NCBI GenBank assembly: GCA_021029095.1
Contig: JAJOHG010000424.1
Coordinates: 1-20,835, forward strand
Direction of reading: 5' to 3'
DNA length: 20,835 bases
From: Phellopilus nigrolimitatus
Taxonomy: Eukaryota; Basidiomycota; Agaricomycetes; Hymenochaetales; Hymenochaetaceae
Shown: in pieces, positions 8,007 through 17,811 of the stretch
Layout of the letters: each line of letters begins with the position of its first letter
Position numbering within the stretch: position 1 is the stretch's first letter
Made by a program: the position numbers and the translations under genes
Notes under the pieces: model-generated
The model's database searches: none
What the model was told of the DNA's origin: nothing
Seen by the model: the letters and a program-made list of their open reading frames with translations, nothing else

Positions 8007-10383
8007 ATGCCTTTCGACAGCTCCAGGGTCCCGAATGAAATCTGGTTCAAAATCGCGCAGTTTTCAGACTTAAAGGAAGCCCTGTATCTCGAGACTGTGC
8101 GTGTCCCCAACAAGCTTTTTCACCCGATTGAATTAGGGCTCCGCACCGTACCGTATACGGTTACGACCGTAAACACTGCCTCTGTATACGGTTACAGGCC
8201 GTATGAATACAGCCCGTATTAATGGGTACTGGGGCGCTTTACGGTACGGTACAGAGATCTTACGGCCGTATACGGTGTCATACGATATTACGGCTGAGGA
8301 TTGTATGAATATAGTCTAAAATCTATTTTGTGTGCTTTGATAGTCTGGAAGGCCTTTTTGCTGTCATTGACATCCGTACCAGCCGAACACATCCATTGTT
8401 GTATCTGTGCAAGTCCAATTCCAACAATTTCAGAACTCATTTGTCATGACTTCAAAGGGTCTTTGCATGAGATTTAGTAAGATATGTGTTGCAGGGACAG
8501 AATTTGTGCTGTGTGTTGCCAACCCGAACACAACGACGCGACGCGCATCAGACCAGAAAAAAACTAAGTAGGAAAATTACGTTTGATTTTACTACAAATG
8601 GCAATTTTAAACCATGTAAACCTGCACAATACTATATATATAGCATGTAAGTACCGTAAGCCGTATTTACGTCCGTATACGGCCGTAACATACGGGTATA
8701 TTACGGATACGGGTCGTACACTACGGCGCCGTACTTTCAAACTCTGAGGAGCTTACGATACGGGTACGGACCCGTATACGGTACGGCCGTAAACCGTAAT
8801 TACGGTTACGGTGCGGAGCCCTAGATTGAATCAAACCATTTACTTCAGACATGCAAGTTTCTCCGAGGGGTCATTTCCAACAAAACCTTCTGGCTAGAAC
8901 GCCTCCATGCGCTGGACCAAGACCGTGCACCCAACTTACCCCGGCATGTCCGCCTCAACGAGCTCGACTTTTCCGATCTGCGCATCCTCGTCGAGCGCGC
9001 ACACCGGCGTCGTTTCAACTGCACCGCCCCCACTCTGCTGCGACCCACGCGTAAGATCACAGTTCCTATAAGGCCCGAGGACTCGGACGATCCATGTGGC
9101 GGACCATATGGCTTTGGCAGGGGCGATGTGGCTCTGCTCCCTGGGGGTGCACTCCTCCTGGTCCTCTGGTCTTCGGGGTACTTGCAGTGCTGGGACGTGC
9201 AGGGAGGCGAGCGTGTTTGGGTATACCCACAGCGCGCTTCCTCCGATGTGCTTGACATGCAAATGCCGAAAGTGTGCGAATTCAGCTATGACATGCAGGC
9301 AGACGGCAACGTGCATGTGCTCGTGGTGAGCGAATCTACTGACAACAGGACCAGCGAAAGGTAAGAAAAGCAACATCTGCGGAATATATAAATCTCTGTG
9401 TCATACTGATATTTTACTATTCAGAACTCTTGAAATATTACAATTTTCTCCCCCAAGGAAGGCACCTAGAAAACTTTACGAATGCAAGCCAGAACACCTT
9501 GATGAAGCGAACGGAGCGTTGATATATTTAAAGTTAAGTGGCGACGTATCGGCAACCTACACGGAAGGTTATCTTGTCCTGACATTTTGGAAGGAAGAGC
9601 GCTCAATCGTAATCCTTTGTGTGTGTGTCAATATTTTATCATGAAAGCACATGAGATGAAATAGACTGATACTTTTCTGTGCAGGATGCTCTCAGCAACA
9701 TAGATTTGGTAGACGACTATCTCATTTGCGTGCTCGACAATGACGTCTCCGAAAACGAGGCAATCATCGTTGCCATGTCACTTTCGTCTATACACGACAT
9801 TCTGCTTAGTACCGCCACACGGCGCACGACACCTGTTCTGACACTCGACGACGTCCCTTATGCTAGCTGCCTCATCCAGCTTCCCCCGCATTTAATCTGC
9901 TTGGGAGCAAAGTTGTCCGTCTGCACCTTCCACTGGAAGACCGAGGCGGAAAGAAAACGAAAAGGCATTGTTATCAACGTGTTGAAAGACGTATTGAGCG
10001 AAGAAACCTCTTGTGACTTCCCTTTAATAGACTCTTTCCTCTTGGAGACAGCCGGTGTCCCCGAATCTGATACTTTCCTTCCAAATAACGACCTTCCACG
10101 CATCACACACCTCGGGTATCTAGAGTCTTCACCTTTGGAACAGCAGCCTAGCACGTACAGCATGGTCCCGTTCTCTCAGGCTGGCTCGACAGTGATCGTG
10201 TTCTGCGACGAATCCCTTGACAGAAAGGACGTATGGACGCTTGCTACCATCTGCGATAAAGAAATCGTATTCCGCATGCTCGACGTGCCGCGCGGGGTGA
10301 CCCTGGGCATGGAATTCTACAGCGGCGCACTCTACTTCCCCACAATAGACGCAGCGTCCATTGTCATCCAGTATTTTGATTAA
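8007..10383 (+). CDS. F-box protein (four exons), intron 1 carrying a MITE
   Basis: Exons 8007-8096, 8849-9360, 9425-9608 and 9685-10383 join in frame to a 494-aa protein. Exon 1 starts MPFDSSRVPNEIWFKIAQFS; its F-box continues over the intron into TCKFLRGVISNKTFWLERL. The body has the features of mushroom F-box proteins with a beta-propeller-like region (APNLPRHVRL, LLPGGALLLVLWSSGYLQCW, GERVWVYPQ). Introns have clear signals: GTGCGT at 8097 and TTCAG ending at 8848; GTAAGA at 9361 and TTCAG ending at 9424; GTAATC at 9609 and GCAG ending at 9684. Without the inserted element and one copy of its target duplication, intron 1 would be 54 nt, a normal size. ATG 8007 is the first in frame and sits just before the F-box. 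Probably an SCF adaptor; unrelated in sequence to the tandem pair. Substrate unknown. Confidence 0.83.
8134..8823. mobile_element. Non-autonomous hAT-type MITE, 690 bp
   Basis: Perfect 17-bp terminal inverted repeats, TAGGGCTCCGCACCGTA at 8134-8150 and its reverse complement at 8807-8823, are flanked by an 8-bp direct repeat GATTGAAT (8126-8133 and 8824-8831). An 8-bp target duplication and TIRs beginning TAGGG fit the hAT superfamily. The first 150 bp and last 170 bp are packed with CCGTA/TACGG pentamers and CCGTATACGG palindromes, like the subterminal transposase-binding repeats of hAT elements. The middle is AT-rich with no open frame, so it cannot mobilise itself. It lies wholly inside intron 1 of the F-box gene, between an intact donor (8097) and acceptor (8848). 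Confidence 0.9.
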
Positions 10384-11093
10384 GATTATACATTTGCCTG
10401 AATCCTATTTTTCGGTAGGCACATAGATCAGTTCATTGTAGAGTAGTACTTTTCAATGGAAATACTGTATAACAGATTATGAATTCTCGAAGTATAAGGT
10501 TGCGAGGACTGTTTTTAGTACATACACGATTTGAGTGGGTGGCGCGCTTGACTATCAAACCCGTCTCATCGTACCCTCAAAACAAAACCTTTGATTATTT
10601 TGAAACTTTCATAGAAGTTTGTTTTTGCTGGCCCCATGAAAGCCGTCGGAGCTTGGTCTCCCGAAGCGGCTTAGAATTAACTGCTCTGCGAAGGCAAAGA
10701 AGGGGAGGTTTTAACCCTTTTTTGAAGATTTCTGTCGAGAACGAGGTATCGAGGAAGGATTGTAATCATATTTCCATTAAAATTGACACGTCTCCAATAT
10801 TCTTCACGATGGGGGCTTGACCTCAAGAGTTTTTTTCTTTTGAAACTTTTAGGCCTTTAAATGGCTTGTGCTGTGTGCTATAATTAAAGTACTTCGCGCA
10901 TATAAGCCAATGTAATGCCACTTACTTAAAATATGAATAAAACCGGATGAAATCGGTCCTGGTAGCACAAGATAAACTCAGCACTGATTAATCCTGATCA
11001 AGCGTAATTTTGATGTGGCTGTGTCTCAAAGGGGATCTCCTCTTCCTTTATGTTTTTGCATGCTCAACTTTCAGCTCCCCTAATCGACAGAAG
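10384..11093. other. Intergenic, no gene seen
   Basis: AT-rich stretch between the F-box gene and the next ORF. An open frame at 10479-10820 has no recognisable motif or splice support. A TTTCAG near 11073 may be the acceptor of a leader intron of the downstream gene, whose ATG follows at 11094. Confidence 0.4.
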
Positions 11094-11686
11094 ATGCCCA
11101 CTTCTACTGGCTGCACGAACCAACAGATTCGAGAGAAAGCTCTCCAGGATTTCGTGCTAACGAGTGATAGCCGAAATCTTTCGCTAGACGAGATTCGAGG
11201 GAAGGCTTTACAGCTGAAAGACGACATCGCCGCGGAGAAAATCTATCTTTCGCAGATGCCGAAGGACTTGCCGCCTGAGGCGGCTGCCCTTGTCAGGAAT
11301 GGGTTCGTTCTCATTCAGCAGAAGGAGCTTGTGTACAACCGAATCGCAGCGGCGTATTTCGCTGGAAGGCATCAAGCAGCGCAGGTATCTCAGGCACCAG
11401 CTGCGCCTACGACGAACGATGATCATATGCAAAGGCAAAGGCATGTTCACGAGTTCACGCGAGACGCGCGCATGAAACTTAACATGTCGCGTGCAGTAAC
11501 GCGCTAGGTTCCCCCGATACATCGCAGCAGCAACAGGCGGGTCAACAGGAGACGCAGCCGAACTCTAGCCAGGTGACGCAGATGAACAACAACGGGGGGC
11601 TCGGAAACCAGACGACAGGGGATGGGATGGCGTCTGCGCAGGTACCGAATATGCCCCAGCAAGGTGGGCAGATCCGTCGACACTGA
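11094..11686 (+). CDS. Hypothetical protein with helical N-terminus and Gln/Asn-rich C-terminus; frame broken
   Basis: I do not recognise the family. ATG 11094 opens 137 codons: a charged, probably helical region (NQQIREKALQDF, LSLDEIRGKALQLKDDIAAE, QKELVYNRIAAAYFAG), then a Pro/Ala/Gln linker, ending at TAG 11505-11507. In another frame a clearly protein-like tail continues (SPDTSQQQQAGQQETQPN ... VPNMPQQGGQIRRH) to TGA 11684-11686. Either an intron joins them (a branch-like CTTAAC at about 11478 precedes a GCAG ending at 11496, but the only phase-matching GT I found, at 11354, would remove much of the linker), or one base is missing between about 11483 and 11505. The second reading gives a smooth join at SRA-?-NALGSPDTS. 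The composition resembles fungal transcription-associated proteins, but that is only an impression. Confidence 0.5.
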
Positions 11687-12417
11687 TTCTTCGTTTTCAA
11701 ATTTGATAGATTGGTTTCATGCCTTTCTAGATTGACTTGGTAGAAAGACAAGGACAACTCCTGCAATCTCCGACGCCAGTGTTCATAACGGATCAGCTTC
11801 AGAAACAGGAAGCTCCCAATATATCGGCTTGTAGCCATGTCTCTGCGTCCACCTGGCACGGTATTCAGCCTGAGCAGGACATGTACTGGCGCCTCACTAA
11901 TATATCTATCTCGACAATTTCAAATTTCAAGGATACTATCACAATGTACAATAGTGGCTCGTCAGGACTACAATATAAATCGACACCGGTGACTGCCGTC
12001 GAGTTCTTTTAGCGAGTTTCTCAAATAATGATCGGTCAAAGAAGAGGCAAGCTGCAAGCTGCTTTCCCTTTTAACTTCGATCGATACCCGTAAAAGGAAT
12101 GTGTATCAACAAGCACAAAGGACGCGTCCATTCCAATCCACAAACACATCGTCCCGTTTTATGTGAGTAAAGGAGCCAGGCTCCCTGCATTTCGCACATG
12201 CCGGTCGCAGCTCAGAACTGGTGAACCGCGAAGACGTAGATTGCACGACAGAAATGTGTATCACAAAAAAAATGAAGAAAAAAAATATAGAGAAGGAGAA
12301 AACACAAGTGTATCCAAAAAGCACAGGAGAAACAAACAACACAGCGCGCGATTTCCAGGTAAAAATAAACAATGAGATAAAATTCGAGAGGACAGGCCGC
12401 CCCGTGCTTGCCCAGCA
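11687..12417. other. Convergent intergenic region
   Basis: Lies between the + strand ORF ending at 11686 and the stop of the minus-strand RXT3-like gene at 12418. It holds the 3' flanks of both. The part from about 12181 onward is the source-like sequence matched by the relic at 7345-7575. An A-rich tract is at 12266-12290. No gene was recognised. Confidence 0.45.
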
Positions 12418-15400
12418 TCACGGCGCGTCCCTCCCCTCCGCCTGCCCGGCCCAGCGCCACCTCTCCACGCGCAGGAACCACCCCTTCTCTCCGGGCACGA
12501 CGCCGCGCCCCTTCTCACCCAGCCCGAGCGCGATCACGAGCCCGCCGTCCAAAAACTGCACGCACTCCTCGCCGACGTCGCGGTGCAGGAGCGGCGGCGG
12601 CTCCGTAGCTGCTATCGCGGGGACGGGTACGGGAGGAAGAGGCGGTACATCTGACGTTGGTATTGCCTTCGCACCGGGATCAGCGTCGGGTGGCGATACT
12701 GGTGATCTAGGTGTGGCCATGACCATGGTGGCGTCGCCGTTGCTGTCCGTGGGCACTCCGGCGGGAAGGCCGAGCGCGGCCTTCTTGCTGGCGATAGCGT
12801 CCGCCCTGTCCGCTTCTTCGTCTTTGCCGGCGTCGGCTTCCCGAGAAGACGCGGGCTCATGAGGAGCGCCGTTCGTACTGCCGTTCGAATTTCCGTTCGT
12901 CTGCACAGCACCCACGGGCTCCGCCCCTTTCTTCGGCGAACCGTAGCCGTTGGAGTGCGGGACGCTCTTTGCATTCATAGGGTCTGGGACCGTCGGCACG
13001 GAAGCATCCGGCGCAGGCAGCACGAACAGGTTATATCGCCTCCCCTTCTTCTTCCCGCCACCGTCTGCAGCCCCGTCGACGCTGGCAAAATGTTCGTGGT
13101 TCTCCTTGTTCTCCTCCGTCCGCTCATGCGACGCGCTCAGCGCGAGCAAGAAGCGCTCTTCGTCGTTCTCCAGTACGATGCCATTGCTAGGACCAGACGG
13201 GGCCCGCACTCCCGCGTGCTGCTCGCCATCCGCCGACGCGCCGTCGCCATCGGCGTCCGCCTCGCCGGCGAGCCCGCCCACGTGTCCGTTCCCGTTTAAA
13301 CTGCAGCTGGCGCCATCGAGTTTCCGGCGTTTCCGCCGGCGCGGGAGATCTGGCGAGGTCGACGACGAAGACGCGGTCAACGGGGGGAACAAGACAGACT
13401 TGACGGTGCATGCGTCGAACTTGAACCTGCTTGTGCATTATGTTTATGAGATACCGGATTATATGTTAAGCTTCTCAGACAAGAACAGAGGCGTACCCGA
13501 CAGACTCCGCGCCTAACCACCTTCCGAACACGACCGTTTTAGCGAGGGACAGCTCGCGCTCCTCAGCCGACAGCGCGAGAGAAGTCGACGAGAGGTCGAG
13601 CTGCCGCGCCGGGCGCTTCCCCAGCACAGAAGACGAGGGCCCAGGAGCCTTCATAATCACGCGCCGTCGCTCTGCGTACTCCCGCAGACGCTGAGAACGA
13701 TTTCGCACACCGAGCTTGTGTGATGAGCCACGCTGAACGAAACAAAACCAAAAAAGTAGAGATCAGATTCAGAAAATCCTGCAAGTCAATGATGAAAAAA
13801 AGGAGAAAGTTTACGAACAGGCATCCACTCCGCAGCAAGCACCTCGATGCCGCTCCCATCATGTCCGCTCTCCCACGACGCGCTCTCCTGCAGGAGCCAA
13901 CTCGCGTCGTCGAAATCGACCGTACCCTCCGGGGGCTCCGGCGCCTCTCTCATGAGGCTCCGCAGGCCCGCATCGGGCTCCTCCTCGGACTCCAGCGCGC
14001 TCCCGTCCGCGAACGCGTTCGGCCCACCAACGTACCGCCCGACGTCGCGGTGCAACGCGAGGCGCACCTGGAGGTCGAGCCCCGCAGCGCGTGCGCGCAT
14101 CATGCCCGCCCACGATACGCGCCCCGCGTGGAATGCGCACAGCGCGACCTCCGAGTCGTCCGTATATACGCGGCGCGCGCCCCGCTGCGGTATCTGGTGC
14201 CGATAGACGGCATATGGGTCGGACGAGGGCGGTGCCGCGGCTGGGGACGTGGACGTGAGCGCGCCTCCCCATATACGCGGGCGGCCTTCGAGGGGGAGAG
14301 TCGAAGGGAGATGTGCTGAGGGAACAAGTATCGTAACATGCATCTCGCGTTCTCCTTCCAGCGCGTCCGGTTCGCGCGCCCCGGCCTTCTTCGGCGCCTG
14401 GTCTTTCCCGCCGCTGTCCTCCGAAGCCGGTGCTCTTCGCGCTTCGGCCTCACGTCGCGACGAGAAAAAGTAGGGGAAGGGCGTACGCGGAAATACGAAC
14501 GTGCCGATGTGCAGCGTCGCCTCCGCCGGAGCCGCCTTCTGTGGAGCAGGGCTCTGCGGCGGCAAGGGCGGGAATGCCATCGGGATAGGCGGGGGTGGCG
14601 CTTCGTTGTGCAGCGCGTAATGCATCTGCATTGAAGGAGGGTAGGGTTGAGGGGGCGGCGGGAGAGATGACGACATGTGTCGGTACGGGTTTGAGTGCGG
14701 GTGGTGCGGGTGGGCGGGCACCGGAGTGTGCATGCCGCTGGACGACGCCGACGATGTCGGCGGCGGCGGAAGCGAGTGTGTGTGATGTAAGTGCGGGTGC
14801 GGGGGTGGATGAGAAGGGCCAGACATGGCTCCGAATTGCTGTTGGGACTGCTGATGGTGCTGCTGAGCGGCCATCATCGAAGGCGGAGGCCCGCCCGGAC
14901 CCATCGGCACCACCGAATACGACTTGTGCTTGCTCGCCTGCTGAGCATGCTGCTGCTGCTGCTGCACGTGGCCATGTGGCCCTCCGACGTACTGCTGCTG
15001 GTCGGGCGCAAGACGCAGGGACAACGCGGACGGCGAGGACGGCGCGGGAGGGAGCATATGCGCTGGCAGCGGCTGAATGGGCTGGGGCCCCGTGCTCGGC
15101 GTGCGCGAATGCACATGCTGCTGGTGCGCATGCGACGCCGGCGCGAGCGCGAGCGTCTCTGGCCGCACGACGAAGCCACCCGGGTGGCCGCCGCCCGCGG
15201 GGGATGCGTCCGACGACGAGCTACCCGGCGGCGGGTTGCTCGGCACGGTCACGCCCGGCGGCGCGAGCTTCAGCACGCCGCCGCGGTTCGCCTTGGACGG
15301 TGGGCCGCCGTGCTGTGCGAGTGTATGTGGGGTGTGCGGGCGGGTGTGTGTATGCGCCTGAGCCTGCGCCTGCGTCTGTTGTTGGAGTTGGTGTGGGTGC

Positions 15401-17192
15401 TGGTGAGGATGCTGCTGCTGCTGGAGAGCGTGATGTGGATGCGGGAGCGGTTGCTGGTGTGGCGGGAGGACGTGGTGGTGATGGTGGTGGTGGTGGTGAT
15501 GCGACGGCTCGCCTCTCGCGTCGCGCTTCTGGACCTGTCCCAGCTCGCTCGGCATGCGCGACGCCGCCGCGGCGCGGATGGCGTCCATGTCCTCCCTGCG
15601 TATCCTCTCGTGCTCGCTCTCCCTGTCCCGTGCAGAGCCTGGCACGCCGCCAACACTGGTGGTGCTTCCCGACGCAGACAAGGGCGGAGGGCCCAGCGAG
15701 CTTGCGCGTCCGCTGCCGCTGGCGGACCTGCTGCTGGCCCTGCGCTGCATCGCTCGCTCCCGCTCCCGCTCGATGTCCTCCCTCTCGCGCTCAATGTCCT
15801 CCTTCAGCGTCCACTCCCGTTCTCTATCGCGCGGATGTTCGCGCTCTCTGCCCAGTACATTCGTGCCGGAGCTGATCATGGATGAGGAGGACGACGAAGG
15901 AGGCGGCGGCGGCGGCGCACGGGCCTGAAAGAAGATCAAAAAAGAGAACAGATGATTAGCTAAATAATCCAAAATAGACGGAAGTCCGTCATCGGCGGTG
16001 TCCCGGGTCATGTCGGACCCCGAGCCGGAAAGGCCGAAGGGATAACGTAATGACGCACCGAGTATGGGGTCTCGTCGTAAGACGGCCGCAGCGAGCCCAT
16101 CGCCGGTGACGGCGCCTGTCCGTCGAGCATGTGCTTCGATGCGCTGTTCGGCGCCGGCGGGAGTGACGTTGGCGGTGGGGCCGCACGCCGGGAGGTCGGC
16201 GGCGCCTGGCCTGATGGCGCGTGTGACGACGCCGACGGCTTGAGCAGCGACGCCGAGGGGGGCAACGGCGGGGGCGACAGGTGCGGCGGCACGACGGAGT
16301 ACGCACCTTGCGCCGGCGAATGCGCGGCAGCACGTGCCGTCGGCGTGGCCCGTCCCAGGTCACGCAGGTCCCCATACGAAGGCGAGCGCGGTCGTGCGGC
16401 CGATCCAGACGTCGAGCGTGCCCGCTGCTGCTGCTCCCGCTGCTCCCGCTCCCACTCCCTATCGAGATGCTGATGCGGCTGTGGATGATATTGCTGCTGT
16501 TGCTGCGGCAGCTGCTGCTTTTTGGCCCGATGCGCATAGTCCGCCGAGTACTCGGGCGGGGCGCTATTAGGCGCTGGCCCCGACGTGGGTCCTGTCGCGG
16601 AGGGCCCGGCGCCGTCGCGCGACGCCGTGAGCGGGGATAGGAAGAGCGGGGTGGACGGGGAATGGGCATGCGGGGGCGGAAGGCCCGGACCCGGGGGCCC
16701 GGGGTGCGGAGGGGGCCGGCTAGCGTCGTGGCTGTATGAGCGGGTGTGGATGGCATCCGGGGGCGGATCCGGCGGGTGGTGGGCGTAGACGTCGTACTCG
16801 CGCTTGAGCGGCGTGCGGGACTTGGCGTCGTAGGGCTGGTTACGCCCGGCGCGCATGTAGAGGGAGCTTCCGAGGGGAGAGTAGGGCCTGTGCGATGCTG
16901 CCTGGGAATGTGAAAGCGAACCTCTCCTTTCTCTTCCTCTCTCCCGATCCCTTTCCCTTTCCCGCTCCATTTCCCGCTCCCTTTCTCTTTCTCTTTCTCG
17001 TTCTCGCTCTTGTCCGCCGTCGTGCTCAGCGTCCCTCTCCTGGTCCCGCGGCAGTCCGTGCAGCTTCTCCCATTCTCGACTGCGCTCGCGCTCGAGGACG
17101 AGCTTCTCCTTCTCGAGCCGGTCCCGGTCCTGTCTCCTGCGCTGGTCGCGGTCGTCAGAGGGCGAGTCCTGCAGGAGGGCGGCGACGTTCAT
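12418..17192 (-). CDS. RXT3: RXT3-like histone deacetylase complex subunit, large low-complexity form
   Basis: Four exons, 17192-16059, 15924-13819, 13732-13521 and 13426-12418, join in frame to 1486 aa. Splice signals: GTGCGT at 16058 with TTTCAG ending at 15925; GTTCGT at 13818 with TTCAG ending at 13733; GTGGTT at 13520 with GCAG ending at 13427. The N-terminus has an Arg/Glu repeat (about residues 15-92), then Pro/His/Gln/Ser-rich disorder with a run of ten His. From about residue 850 a conserved part begins: IGTFVFPRTPFPYFF, HVTILVPSAHLP, RPRIWGGAL, then RRVYTDDSEVALCAFHAGRV, which I read as the Rxt3 signature (W-G ... YTDDS ... HAG). Exons 3 and 4 add KLGVRNRSQRLREYAERR and FKFDACTVKSVLFPP. 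Rxt3 belongs to the Rpd3L deacetylase complex in yeast. The protein is far longer than yeast Rxt3, mostly through disordered sequence. Confidence 0.75.
14600..15510 (-). repeat. Gln/His/Pro codon-repeat tract inside the RXT3-like gene
   Basis: On the minus strand this is a string of imperfect CAG, CAC and CAT repeats encoding poly-Gln and poly-His, among them ten consecutive His codons at 15472-15501 and Gln runs near 14950-14975 and 15405-15425. It is in-frame protein-coding microsatellite sequence that produces long false ORFs on the opposite strand. Such tracts are prone to length change between strains. Confidence 0.8.
16912..17012 (-). repeat. Purine repeat encoding Arg-Glu dipeptides
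   Basis: Minus-strand tract of GAGAAAG/GAGCGG-type hexamers encoding an uninterrupted run of Arg-Glu dipeptides and near variants (EREREREREREM, RERERDRERGRERR) in exon 1 of the RXT3-like gene. The + strand appears as a pyrimidine tract (TTTCTCTTTCTC). Arg-Glu repeats are typical of nuclear and RNA- or chromatin-associated proteins. Confidence 0.8.
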
Positions 17193-17811
17193 GTGTGCGC
17201 AGTGCGGCGAGGGGAGGGTGGATGGACGGATATGCGGGTCGCAGTTTTGCGGTTAAGGAAGAGGATGGATGTGAGACGGGAAGAGGAAGAGAGGAAGAGG
17301 AATAAATTGAGCTCGCTCGCGATCAGAGCCCGATTCGAATCTCTCGAATCTCAATTGGCGTCCACGCCTAAACACGTGGCGGAAACAGCTAATTTACATA
17401 ACACACAATATTATACATCCGCTTCCGTTGCCAGTCTGTCCGTCCACCTCAACCGGCGACGATGGCGACGAGCAACAGCCTCGGGAAAAAAAGAAAGAAA
17501 GAAAAAAAAAACAAGCTTCTCGCCTCGCGCAAGCCAGCACGCTCATTCAGACACCCTTGAGGCCGGCCTTCGACAGCCTTCGACTTCGCGAGCGCACGGT
17601 CGCAGCCGCTTTTGACGGTCGCGATCAGCTTCAGGCTCGGGATTGGCTTTCATGCATATCAGGGTCCAGATTCCCGGAGAACACCATACATATCTACGCC
17701 GCGCACGTGACTCCTTCTTTTCAAAAATGAAATGTAAAAAAAAGAGAAGAATAAAGGAGCGTAAGGTAGTCTAGTACAGAAAATAAAATACAAGTCAGTG
17801 TCCAGTCCGTT
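17193..17811. other. Intergenic: RXT3 promoter side and DGAT2 3' flank
   Basis: Holds the upstream region of the minus-strand RXT3-like gene and the 3' flank of the DGAT2 gene. Visible elements are a purine tract (GGGAAAAAAAGAAAGAAAG at about 17482-17512) and the paired GATTCGAATCTCTCGAATCTC at about 17332-17352. No ORF here is convincing. Confidence 0.45.

Noticed and set aside
10479..10820. + strand ORF of 113 codons
   Set aside because: AT-rich, no conserved peptide, no splice context; likely chance.
12221..13516. Several + strand ORFs (213, 146 and 188 codons)
   Set aside because: Antisense to RXT3 exon 4 and its 3' flank; no recognisable motifs.
14595..15885. Long + strand ORFs of 426 and 364 codons
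   Set aside because: They are antisense shadows of the GC-rich, repeat-coded exon 2 of the minus-strand RXT3-like gene; their Arg/Ala-rich composition only mirrors Gln/His/Pro codons.
17325..17355. GATTCGAATCTCTCGAATCTC as a possible tRNA B box or operator
   Set aside because: No cloverleaf can be drawn around it; it is a short palindromic repeat near the RXT3 5' side with no other support.
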